In this document: positions 23,441-36,137 of the stretch, piece after piece
Numbering within the stretch: position 1 is the stretch's first letter
Layout of the letters: each line of letters opens with the position of its first letter
NCBI GenBank assembly: GCA_002104895.1
Contig: MCFG01000380.1
Coordinates: 17,501 to 65,349 of the forward strand
Length of the DNA: 47,849 nucleotides
Source: Anaeromyces robustus
Lineage: Eukaryota > Neocallimastigomycota > Neocallimastigomycetes > Neocallimastigales > Neocallimastigaceae
Reading direction: 5' to 3'
Program-made: the position numbers and the translations under genes
Notes under the pieces: model-generated
What the model saw: the letters and a program-made list of their open reading frames with translations, nothing else
The model's database searches: none
What the model was told of the DNA's origin: nothing

Positions 23441-25887
23441 TTAAAACAACCCAAAAAAGAATTTTTTACTATTTTCTTCTTTAATAAATTGATCTAACAA
23501 TTCATCAGTTGATACAGTTTTTTTCTTCGGTATATTTGGTTTAGGTTTCATGGAAACTTTAAAAAAATTTGAATACTTTAATTTATTATCATAAGATTGT
23601 TTTAATTCTGGATTAGATAAAACTGAATATGCTTCATTAATTCTTTTAAATTTTTTTTCTGCACTTTCTATATGATTATCATTTCTATTTTGGCATTTAT
23701 CAGGATGATATTTTAGAGCCATTTTATGAAATGCTTTTTTAATTGTATCAGTATTAGGATTATCAGCAAAATTTAACCCTAATATAGTATAATAATTGTC
23801 ATCTTGATTCATCCGATCAATATTATTTTTATAATTACTTTTGTTATTATTATTACTATTATTATTATTATTATTATTATATTCATTTTCATTCTTTGTA
23901 TCATTTAATGCTTTTTTCATTTCTTTATTAATTATACATTATTATAAATTTTTATATAACATTAATACGTATTTAGTTTTAATATATATTAGTTAATAAT
24001 AATATTAAAAAATTATTGGTATATATTATTTACCATTATCATTAGGTAATAATTCTAATAAGAATTCATAATCATTAATGGCTTTAGTATAATATTGTTG
24101 TTGTCTATAAGATGAGGCTCTTCTCATATATAATTTTTTAAATAGAGATTTATATAATAAGGATTTATTAATCTCTCTAATCTTTATTTCAAGTTTTTTA
24201 TTGTTACTGCCAAAAACAAAGGTTTCTAATAATTCGATGGCTTTTGTACTATACTCTGAAGATAATTTATAATTATTTAACTTTTACAAATAATACGAAT
24301 AATTATAATATTTATGATAAAAAAATTAATAAATTAACTTAGTTTTAATTATTATTTTCTCCTCTTAATTTATTATTACCTTACTTTTCGTATTTGAAAG
24401 ATTACTTAATAATTTTATATAAGATATACTATAAAGTTCATATTTATTATAAATTTTTAAGCATTGAAAATATCCATGATCTGCTGAATAGTAATTTCCT
24501 TGCTTATATTCATCATTATATTTATTTCTTAAAGATTCTAGTTCTTCACTTTGTTTAAGGAAATCCAATATTTCATTTACGATATCATCATTATCAAAAA
24601 AATCATTTTCATTATCATCTTCATTATTCATTTTTTTAATAATTTCTCTAAGCTTCGATTGTGCTTGATTTACTGTTATTTCATCATATATATATTTAAC
24701 ATATATAGTGAAAAATTGACCATATAAATATGAAGGATATTTTTTTTCCATTGTACTATTAATAATATAAATATAAAAATTTAAATATGGTTTTGTTTTA
24801 AACTCATATAATTATTAATAAATAATAATATATTTAAAATTATTAAATAAACCTTGCAATTTTTTTTAAGACTAAATATTGTTTACATTTTAATAAAATT
24901 TTTCCACGAAATAATTGCCATTCTTTGCAAACACCATTTGTTATTACATTTCCTAATATACTAACACCTAATATATATCACATATTGTTATTAAATATGA
25001 TTTATTATCTATATTAATATTATATTTATCATTTTTATAAATTCTACCTTTTTTTAATTTAGTTCTTTGCTCTAATGTAGGATCTGCAATTAAAAATGCT
25101 TCTTCTAAATATTTCAATGCATCAATAAAGTGTTTCTGATAATAGGATTGCTTAGCGGAATTCAAAAGATCCTGAATTTTATTTATATTATCTAACTATT
25201 TTAATAATATAATTATAATTAATAATAATAATATATTATTATTATTATTTATTAAAAATATACATAAAATTGTTTTTTGATAAAAAAAAAAAAGGTTTAC
25301 TTCTATTTGAAAAAGTTCGTTATTTATATTTGATATATTGCTTTTTTTTGAATATTTTAAACCATTCTCTGCATAATATTTTGCCTTTTTTATATTTCCT
25401 AAAAATACATAACAACGTAAATTACGAAAGTACGATTTTAAGTTAAAGTTATCTAAACTAATTGCGTTTGTACTATCTTCAATTGCTTGTTCTGCATTTT
25501 CTAAATATATATAACAAGATGCTCTTTTATCATATAATACTGATTCGTTTGGATATTTTTCTTTAAATTGAATTATTTTAATTAATATATGTATCTTAAT
25601 TTTAATAATAATATATATAAAAGATCAAAATATAATACTAGTATTCTAGTATTACCTATTAACTTTGTAAAAAAAGAAACAGCTTCAGAATATTTTCCAT
25701 CATTAACAAGCTTTTCTCCTGGTTCTATTAATCTTAATATTTGTAAACTAATACACATATTAAAAATAATTTCTTAATATTATATGATTGCCCATTTTTT
25801 TTTTTTTTTTTTTTATTATTTCTTTTTTTTCTCAAAAGACTTTATTATTATTATTAATATATAATACCTTTTTAAAATATTTTCCAT
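23441..25887 (-). CDS. TPR-DnaJ co-chaperone, DNAJC3/P58IPK-like
   Basis: Hsp40 with an N-terminal TPR array that would recruit client protein and a C-terminal J domain that stimulates Hsp70. Exons: 25887-25868, 25747-25656, 25560-25301, 25195-25048, 24967-24853, 24755-24380, 24280-24034, 23922-23441; 579 residues. TPR-like helices include EPGEKLVNDGKYSEAVSFF near residue 12, RASCYIYLENAEQAIEDS and a last repeat YMRRASSYRQQQYYTKAIND near 390. After a poly-Asn linker comes the J domain (about 458-528): YYTILGL, the catalytic HPD as YHPDK, and FKRINEAYSVLSNPELKQSYD. The order and spacing match animal DNAJC3, but I see no signal peptide at MENILKSLQIL. A cytosolic DNAJC7-type role is therefore possible. 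The first exon is only 20 nt, so the start is the least certain part. Confidence 0.85.
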
Positions 25888-26213
25888 ATTCTACAAAAAC
25901 TTGCTTTTATATATATATATTTATTGAAGAATTTGTTTATATTAAAAATTAAATTATCAAATTAAATTAAATTAAAAATATCATTTAAATATTTAAATAT
26001 TATATAAATAATTTAAACTTTAATATAGCTTTATTATTTATATTTACTAATCTTTCAATTTATCATAAATTTATAATTTTCTACTTTCAAAATAAATTAA
26101 AATAAACATACTACTTTCACAATAAATTATTAAATTCACAAAACATTATTTTATAATTTTAAAATACATATTTAAATTGTAAAAATTTAATTTTTAAATT
26201 AACAACTTTATAA
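25888..26213. other. Spacer between TPR-DnaJ start and U1 snRNA 3' end
   Basis: 326 bp, AT-only. It should contain the promoter of the minus-strand TPR-DnaJ gene and the 3'-processing region of the U1 gene. No motif is distinct enough to call. Confidence 0.5.
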
Positions 26214-26381
26214 AAGGGAAAACTGGCGCGAACGCCTGTAATCCCCACCACCAAAAATTACGCGGGCGAGACATTCATAAAGAATGTTCGTAGTCTGGTC
26301 ATTTTACGTTGTGCAATGTTAAACAACCAAACCATGTATTCCGCCTTCTTGATCACAAAATTACACCCGCCAGGTAAGTAT
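26214..26381 (-). ncRNA. U1 spliceosomal snRNA
   Basis: RNA component of U1 snRNP, which pairs with 5' splice sites. Read on the minus strand, the RNA starts AUACUUACCUGG, the invariant 5'-splice-site recognition end. Helix H is formed by GCGGG near the 5' end and CCCGC before the Sm site. Stem-loop I carries GAUCAAGAAGG, the U1-70K loop. Stem-loop II carries AUUGCAC, the U1A loop. Stem-loop III is ACAUUC-UUUAU-GAAUGU. The Sm site is AAUUUUUGG. Stem-loop IV is capped by GGCG-UUCG-CGCC and closed by GGGGA with UUUUCCC. The length of about 168 nt matches the 164-nt metazoan/plant form rather than the enlarged budding-yeast RNA. It is the only GC-balanced island in the window. The 3' end is estimated from the stem-loop IV closure. 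Confidence 0.96.
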
Positions 26382-26392
26382 GAAGATTAATT

Positions 26393-26419
26393 ATTTGCAA
26401 ATCATTACTGATATTTATA
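26393..26419 (-). promoter_or_regulatory. Candidate U1 promoter elements
   Basis: Upstream of U1 +1 (26381), a perfect palindrome ATTTGCAAAT lies at about -12 to -21 (26393-26402). A TATA-like TATAAATA lies at about -31 to -38 (26412-26419) on the minus strand. The TATA spacing is right for a Pol II start. Both are inference, since TATA-like strings are common in this composition; the G/C-containing palindrome is less likely by chance. Confidence 0.4.
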
Positions 26420-26742
26420 AAAATAATCTTTATTTATGTTATTTATTTATTTATGAATTAATTTGAATAAATTTGATTGGTTAAAAATATTAGATTTTTA
26501 AAATCATTTATTTCTGTTTTTGATTTTTAAAAAAAATTAATATTTTAATATATATTTATTTTTATAATATCATAGTTATAAATCCAATAAATAAAAATTA
26601 ATATAAACAGACTTTTCTCATAAAATATGGATTTAGTAATAATTAATTATTTTGTTATAAATTCAATAATTAAAAATTGATATAAACAGATTTTCTTATG
26701 AAATATTAAATGTATTTAATAATAATTAATTTTTTTAATAAT
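26420..26742. other. Spacer between U1 and the 7-TM gene
   Basis: AT-only. Two related blocks, near 26575-26650 and 26650-26730, both contain ATAAAATTCAATAA-like, TGATATAAACAGA-like and AATAATTAAT segments. They look like an old short direct duplication of about 75 bp. No gene seen. Confidence 0.5.
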
Positions 26743-27834
26743 TTATCTTGCAAAGTAAGGCTTATTAAGGTTAGATAAGCTATCTTCAGAATTAGAATGT
26801 GAAAAATTATCATTATTACTAAAAGTTGTCATATGTATTGACGTTAATGAATTGGATGAATTTGTATAAGGTAAATAAGCATGATTTGGAATAGCAGATA
26901 ACTTGTGATCCCTTGAAAAATCTGCTTTCTCAAGGTCTTTCTTAAATCTATTTTTATTCAATATTTCTGATTTATAATTCAAATTTCCATTAGAATATGA
27001 ATTATTGCCATTACTTGTAATATTTGTACTACTACCATTAATTTTTGCATTTAGTTTGAATATCAATGAATCAAATGCTAATATTAACAAAGAATTTGAT
27101 TTAAGACAATGAAATGGTTTAAGAACTTTTTCAAGGGTACTATTACTAAACATAGAGAGTATTGCTAAAATAAATCCTATTATATCAATTAAAAGTAATA
27201 TTGTAAGTGAAGATTTTCTTGAATATCCATATATATTTCCATCACCATTTATTTCTTTGGCTCTGTTATAATCTCTTGTAATTTTTTTTATAATAAATAC
27301 ACTACAAACAAATTCTGTAATAGCCATTGTTGAGAAAGCGTAACCGTGTGCATGAAATATTTCATCATTAAATACTGTATGTAAAGAATATCTTAAATAT
27401 CCAATTCTAAATCTAAAAATTGAAAATAAAACAAAAGATATACCAGTAAATGCCTTTAATATATTTCTTTTTTCTTTTGATAAAAATGCTTTTAACTTAA
27501 TCATATTTAAATATGGAATAGCAAACTCTGTTATAATCCAACATGGCTCGTTTAGTAATAGTAAAATATATATTTTTGTATCATTTGCATTATCTGGATG
27601 ATCTTTCCACACAACACATACTTTTTCCAATATTGCACCTAATAAACCAGTACAAGATGCAATAATTAATGTTTTCCAGTATTTTCCTTTTCCAAATCTA
27701 GTATATCCATATGCTACAAGTATAATTTGAATAACATAACTATAAAATAATGAATCTTTATTATAATAAAGAATATTTGTAATTATATAACCCAAATTAA
27801 ATTTACTCGTTACGTCAGGGCAATCACAATCCAT
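26743..27834 (-). CDS. Seven-transmembrane protein with Ser/Asn-rich tail
   Basis: Single exon, 363 residues, family not recognised. Hydrophobic segments, read by eye, fall at about 30-47 (YSYVIQIILVAYG), 55-72 (TLIIASCTGLLGAIL), 87-108 (YILLLLNEPCWIITEFAIP), 125-143 (ILKAFTGISFVLFSIF), 165-185 (AFSTMAITEFVCSVF), 208-230 (LTILLLIDIIGFILAIL) and 245-260 (SLLILAFDSLIF). Seven segments with a short extracellular-type N-terminus (MDCDCPD) and a soluble tail of about 100 residues rich in Ser and Asn are receptor-like in layout. I see no DRY or NPxxY motif of class A receptors. A second small multi-TM gene lies at 39021-40012, but I see no sequence similarity between them. A receptor function is only a guess. 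Confidence 0.8.
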   Translation of the reverse strand: MDCDCPDVTSKFNLGYIITNILYYNKDSLFYSYVIQIILVAYGYTRFGKGKYWKTLIIASCTGLLGAILEKVCVVWKDHPDNANDTKIYILLLLNEPCWIITEFAIPYLNMIKLKAFLSKEKRNILKAFTGISFVLFSIFRFRIGYLRYSLHTVFNDEIFHAHGYAFSTMAITEFVCSVFIIKKITRDYNRAKEINGDGNIYGYSRKSSLTILLLIDIIGFILAILSMFSNSTLEKVLKPFHCLKSNSLLILAFDSLIFKLNAKINGSSTNITSNGNNSYSNGNLNYKSEILNKNRFKKDLEKADFSRDHKLSAIPNHAYLPYTNSSNSLTSIHMTTFSNNDNFSHSNSEDSLSNLNKPYFAR

Positions 27835-29081
<1,247 letters not shown>

Positions 29082-32000
29082 CTATAGCATAGATTTATTT
29101 TCAGATATATTAACTAAATATTTCATTATATTTTTATTTTGGCTTTCAATAGCGTAATCTAAAGGAAGTTTACCATTAAAATCACTTTTATTGATATTCG
29201 AACCATTTTCAATTAAATACTTTACAATATCTTCATTTTCATATACAATGGCATATATTAAAGGCGTTTTCCCACCTTTTCCGCCATGATTATTTATATC
29301 TGCACCATGTTCAACTAACATATGAATCACTGCTTTTTTAAAACTTTCCGAATGACTTCTATCAATTTTTTTAATAGCACAAATTAATGGAGTAATTCCT
29401 TGCTTATTTTTTTTATTAGAATTTGCACCATGTTCTATGAGATATTTTACTAATTCTATATTATTTTTCTTAATTGCATAATTTAAAAGTGTTTCTCCTT
29501 TTTTATTGGTTACATTTATGTCTATTCCTTGATTGATCAAATATTTTAATAGATTATTATTTTTTATATCATTTATAAGTTCATATAAAATCATACTATT
29601 ATTCTCATTTACTACATTAATATCAGCCCCACTTTCAATTAAGTATGAAATTAAAATAACATTTTTTTTTTTCTAAAGCAAAAATTAAAGGTGTTTTATT
29701 ATTACTAAGTTTCTCATTAATATTTAAACCACCATCAATTAAAATTTTTAATATATTAATTTTATAATGTATTTTATTAATGGCAATTTCGAATGGTGAT
29801 ATATTATATTTATTTCTTTTATTAACATTGGCTCCATGATTAATTAAACATTGAACAATTTTTTCTTTATTATATTTAATAGCATAAATTAAAGGTGTTT
29901 TACCATGGTTGTCTTCATGATCAATATCTGCACCTTAATCAATTAAATAATTTATGATATTTATATCACCACCTTGTATAATTGCATCAATTAAAGGAAT
30001 TTTTCCTTCATTATCAACTTTATTTATATCAATTCCTTTACTAAATAAAAACTTTACTAAATTTATATCTCTTTTTTTAATAGATAATTGTAATAGTGAA
30101 TTGCTACCATTTTTATCATATAATTTGAATTTTGCACCATTACTAATTAAATATTCAACAACTGCTAGTCTTTTATTCTTATTTTTAATACAATCAATAG
30201 CATAAAGTAAAAAAGTATTATTTTTTAATTTTTCATCATTAAAAATATTTTTATTAATATCAGCTCCATGGTCTATTAAATATTTTATTATATATATATT
30301 TTCACTTTCAATAGCATATTTTATTAAGGGTTTATTCTTATATTCTTTTTTATTCATATCAAAATTATTATTAATCAATATATTTAGAACTATTGGTTCA
30401 TTTAATTCCAATAAACCTTTAAATATATTTATATCTATTTCTATATTATCAATATCAGCACCTTTTTCAATTAAATATTTCATTAATTTTCTATTTTTTC
30501 CTTCTATCGCATAAATTATTGGTGTTTTCCCACTTTTATTCTTTTTATTAATATTTGCTCTTTTTTCGATTAAATATTTTACAAAACTTAGTCTATTATA
30601 TTTAATAGCACAAATTAATGGGGTTTCTCCATTCTCATCTTCTTCATTTATATCTGGTTTATAATTATCAATTAAATATGTTATTGAGTTCTCATTATTA
30701 TTTTTAATAGAATTTAATAAACATTTGATAATATCTTCTTTATTTATTTCCGCTCCATGTTCTTTTAAATAATTAATCAAAGAAAGATTGCCTTGTTCAA
30801 TCGCATATATTATTGCTGTCTTATTTTTTCTATTTTTAATATTAACATCAGCTTTATGATTTATTAAATATTTGGCTAAATTTTCATTTTTATTTATAAC
30901 TGCAATTATTAAAGGAAATTCACCATAATTATCTTTCTGATTAACATCAGCTCCATGGTCTATTAAATATTTAACAATTATATCATATTTAGTATTCATT
31001 GCTAATATTAAAGGTAATTCTTTTCGGTAATTCATTTGATTTATCTTAGCTCCATGATCTATTAAGTAATTTATCATATTTTTATTCTTTTTAATAATTG
31101 CTAAAGTTAAAGGAGTATCTCCATTTCTATCCATTTGATTTACATCAGCTCCATGGTTTATTAAACATAAAAAAATATCTTCATTATTTTTTTCAATAGA
31201 TAAATTTAAAGGTGATCTTTCAAAATTAATGTTATTTATATCAGCACCACTTTTAATTAAACACTCTGTTAATTCTTTCATATTACTTTCAATAGAATAA
31301 ATTAAATAAAAATGTCTATTACTTGATTCTTTTAAAGAAGCACCTTTTTCAATTAAAAATTTTATTAATGGTAGAATTTCATATTCTATAGCATATTCTA
31401 ACATTGACTTATCATATTTATCTTTTTGATTTACATCAATATCATTATTATATATAATATTTAGTAATGCTGGTATATCTGATTTTATTATATATTTAAA
31501 AATATTCATATCTATTTTTACTTTTATATTATCTACATTTGCTCCATTAGAAATAAAAAATTTTAATAATCCAATATTATTAACTTTTCTTTCGATTAGA
31601 TACGTTAACGGCATTTTACCATTATTATCTTTTTTATTAATATCTGCTCCATTTTTGATTAAACATTTTATAATATTTTCCTTTTTACTAATACGTTTTC
31701 TTTTAATTACATAAAATAAAGGAGTATTTCCATGAATATCTTCTATATTTACATTAACACCTTTACTAATTAAGACACCTATAATATATTCATTACTATA
31801 TTTTGCCGCATGAATTATTGGTACTTCACCAACTAAATTTTCTTTATTAATATCAGTTCCAATATCAACCAAATATTTAACTAAAACATTTATTTTACTT
31901 TTTATAGCTCTCATCATTAATCTGTACTTAAATAATGATTTTTCATTTAATAATATTATATTAAATTTTTGATTTAGTAAATTATTTTTTTTACGAATTT

Positions 32001-32316
32001 CAATTAATTTAATAATCAATTTATTATCATAAATATAATAATTTACTAATTTTATAAAAAAAAGGTATGCATTATTATCCCATTTCTTGCTTTTAATTAT
32101 AAGAAAACTATATATTTCATTCAAAACAATACTCTTGTCTCTTACTTCATTGAACCATAAAGTTTCTATTACTTCAAAATTTCCATTCATAAAGGCAATT
32201 TCATAAATATTTTTATTATTGAATAATTTATTCTTCTTCATAAAATGTCTTAGTTTAATTAAATTTCCACTTTTAATAATATTATTTAATTCAATAATTT
32301 CAAAATTATTGTTCAT
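29082..32316 (-). pseudogene. Broken ankyrin-repeat gene
   Basis: A long ankyrin array read from 32316, starting MNNNFEIIELNNIIKSG. The first 793 residues contain about 20 repeats of the form GxTPLIYAIExxNxxIVKYLIEHGADIN. The frame stops at a TAA (29937-29935) inside a repeat, just after YLID and just before GADIDHED. Ankyrin sequence continues in the same frame through NHGKTPLIYAIKYN until an 11-A run (minus strand, about 29661-29671), where the frame shifts by one. It then runs to the stop at 29082 (last part 29594-29082). The TAA sits where sister repeats have His, Lys or Glu. Without the lesions the array would be about 1077 residues. Alternatives: two adjacent genes, readthrough, or sequencing error in the homopolymer. 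Such proteins mediate protein binding; the target is unknown. Confidence 0.75.
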
Positions 32317-33084
32317 TTTGATAATACCTATTAAAGTTTTTCATAAATATAAATATCAATAAAATTAAAATATTAATGTAATTATATTAATAATAATTAT
32401 ATATATTCAATAATAGTAACAATTAATAATAATAATTTATAACTTACATTAAAATTTATTTATCTTACTATTATATATTATATATAAGTTTTATCTTTAG
32501 TTTTATCTTTAGTTTTATTTTTTTATGTTTTTTTTTTATTTATTTTATAATTATATATAATTAAAATTTTAATATTTTACTATCTTTTCTTAATTTATTA
32601 TATTTATAAATAAACTTATTTCTTAAGACTTCATTTTTAAGTGATTATAATTAAAAAAAATATTAATATTAAAAAAATATTTAAATGAAATTGGTTAAAT
32701 CAATATTAATATATTACTACAATGACATTTTTAGAAATATCTGAATTTCATATAATAAAAAATATAATATAAAAAAAAGGAACCTATATGAAAAAAAAAA
32801 TATCGCCAATTATTATAGTAAATAAAATAATCTATTGAATACTAAAATTTTATCATTATTATTATTTATTTTTAAAATAATATTATATAAACATTTATTA
32901 TACTATTATAACAATTAATTTATAAAATCTATGAGATATAATGTTCAAAATAAAAAAAAATTAAAAATAAAAATAAAAAAAAAAAGAAAAGAAACTATTT
33001 ATACATTTTAATTAAAACCAAAATATTTCAAAAGACTGTTTATTGTTATTTAAAAAGTAAAAAAAATAAATAAATACATTCTCA

Positions 33085-33115
<31 letters not shown>

Positions 33116-33461
33116 ATATAATTAAATATAATTAAATATAATAAAAAGAAAATATAAATAAGAAATATATTAATAAAAAAGATAATATTTTATTAAAATA
33201 ATTATTAAATATTATATATCAAAAATAACTTTTGATAACAAAAAAAGATATTCAACTTTTTTAGTTAATTATTAAGTAACCAAAATTTTTATAAAACTAA
33301 ATCTCTTTAACCCTAATTTCTTCTTTTCCTTTAAAACTAAATAATAATAATAAAGATTTACAAGATACATTTAGTGTATATAAATTATTAAAATTTTAAT
33401 TTTTACATTTTGTTTTATATATATATATTTTTTTAATATTAGTATTAATAAAGGTTTTAAA
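32317..33461. other. AT-only intergenic region
   Basis: 1.15 kb between the ankyrin start and the ASTE1-like stop, both on the minus strand. Short AAAT tracts near 33085-33115 and poly-A runs. No coding or RNA signal seen. The ankyrin promoter and the ASTE1 poly(A) site should lie here. Confidence 0.6.
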
Positions 33462-35481
33462 TTATATATAATATTTTAAAAATGATTCATTTCTATCACA
33501 TATAATATAATTTTTAATATTTTCAGTTATCGCATTAAATAAATATTTATATTCATTATTTAAATAATTAGATCGGAATGGTCCTGTTGTTTCTCCTTTA
33601 TCATTTTGTAAATAATCTATAGTTTTAAAATATTCAAAATACTTATGAAAACCATATGCCCAACAATATTCATTAAAATGATATAAAATATTATTTCTAT
33701 TAACAAGTAAAGAAGAATCTAATAAAGATAATACTGACAGTATATATATATTTAAAAATATTATGTTTTGAAATTGTGAAAAACGATGAATAAAACTTAA
33801 TGTCATTTTCGATACTTTATTCTTTGGTAATGGTCTTGCTTTATTAGTTAATTTTAAAAATGAATTATTGGTGTTAATATTATGAGTTCCAATAAGATTT
33901 GACATTGACGATATAACTGATGCTAATAACGCTGAAAATTCTCGGTCAGTTAGAGCTTCTGATGAATTTATTTTATACGATTCAACTATAAAAAATCTTA
34001 ATGATGTTGCTATAGGTATATATATTTTTTTAATATTATTCATTTTATTATTATCAGAATAAAATATTTTCTTATACAAATTAAATTTTTCCTTTTCTGA
34101 ATTGGATATATTTTGAAGATGAATTACAATATCATCTTTTACGTATTTATTGATATAATACTTTATTACTTTCTTTTTAGGTATTGAATTTATATTTTCG
34201 TTTTCTGGTTCTATAACTATATATATATTATTCACACGATCTTCTTCATCATCTTCCTCTATTTCTAACATTTCATTTTCTTGCAATTCAATTTTTTTAC
34301 GTTTATATTCTTCAATCATTATACTTTTATCAATATTTTTGATATTACCATAAAGAGATAATAATATAGAATAATATTTTTTTCTTAAATCATTTGTAAT
34401 TTCCCAACATGAATCACTAAATACATTATCTAGATACGGCGTGCAATAAAATGATTTATATTTCAAAACTGTATAAATATATATATATATTATATGTGTT
34501 AATGATATTTGAATAACTGCTTTTAAATAATAATAATAACCAATATATTATTCGATTTTTATAATTATATTTATATAATTACCTTTTAAAGATTTACCGA
34601 AAAACATTCCTTTTAGAAAGTAATCGATTATCTTATTTACATTTTGTTTGTTAATATAATCAGAATAATTTTGTTTTTCTATATATTTATCTTTAGACAA
34701 GTAAACTTTAACAAGATCAAAAAGTTTTTGATAAAATTTTTTCGTTTCATTTTTATCATTGGAAATTTGTAATAAAACTGATTGAATTAAAGCTTCCTTA
34801 TTTTTTTCTCTTTCTTGAAATATATTTCCATAATTTTTTATTATTTTTTTTTCTGCTTGAGAAATTTTCTTTTTTAGATATTCAATAAGTATTTTCAAAT
34901 AATTTTTTTTATATAATAAATTTCCAATATTGTATAATTCATCCTCTTTAAGATATGTTACATTAATTTTACTAACTTTTACTTTATCATCATTTATTGA
35001 AATTATTTCATTAATTTTTTTTTTTATTATTGGAAATTCTTCAAGTGCTTCTTCTAATGAATTTTTATCATTAAATATATTTACCTCCTTATTTATATTT
35101 CTTAAAATTGCTTTTGCATTATATTTTTCTTTCTCAATTTTGTCAACAATATAAAAATTAATCACTCTTCTTGTATATTCCTTTAAAAAATCCTGTGGAA
35201 TTTTAAAAGAGTCAATATAATCATTACCACATAATGTAGCGAAGATTGGCATATATAATGCGGGAAAACCTAATATATGACATAAACTTTTATTATTCCA
35301 CAATGATGTATTAATTTTCCATTTTTCAACACATGGATAAGTCACTTTTTTAATATCAGGAAGTGTAATATTATCTAATGGTATATATCCAGGTGATTCG
35401 TAAATTAAATAATCAGAATCATTACCTAATATAAATCTTTTTCGTTGTATAGTAATTAAAATTAGAAAAAGAATAAGAATA

Positions 35482-35556
<75 letters not shown>

Positions 35557-36105
35557 CAACATATTTTTAAATAATATTTATGTATTTATGCCCATTTAAT
35601 ATTAATATATATTAATATTTTTTATTTGAATTGCTAAAATTATATTTACATATTATATATAAAATTTAATTGTATTTTACCCATCATATTTTCTTGCATA
35701 TTTTGCTACTATCACATCTGCTTCATATTCAGCTTGAACTATCTTGAAATTTATAGGAAAACTATAATCTTTCAAATTTTTACTTATTTTTCTTAATTCT
35801 ATCATATAAACTAAAATACAAAGAGGTGGTGGGTAAAATGGACTATGTGCAATTATCCTATTACATGAATTATCTCTTATATTATTATTTATTAAATTAT
35901 GTCTAATTTTGTTAAATATTCTTTTATCTTTACTTTTAGCTCTTTTGAGTGATGTCCCTGAATTAATTTTTTTATATGGTTCTATTCCATCAAGAATAAA
36001 AAAAATATTCTTTATATTTTTAATTGATAAGAAAATTCTAACATACTTAAATTTTAAAATCATATATAATTTTAAATTATTAATAATTGAAAAAATAAAA
36101 AAAAT

Positions 36106-36137
<32 letters not shown>

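Noticed and set aside
26214-26381. On the plus strand, GCCTGTAATCCC looks like the Alu domain of SRP RNA
   Set aside because: The S-domain motifs of SRP RNA are absent, while the minus strand shows every U1 landmark in order. The resemblance comes from stem-loop IV.
29190-29215. ATTCGAACC resembles a tRNA B box / T-arm
   Set aside because: It lies inside the ankyrin coding sequence in frame, and no acceptor or anticodon stem can be formed around it.
29935-29937. TAA read as a sense codon (altered genetic code)
   Set aside because: All other complete genes in the window end cleanly at TAA or TGA and none needs TAA as sense. A local mutation explains it better.
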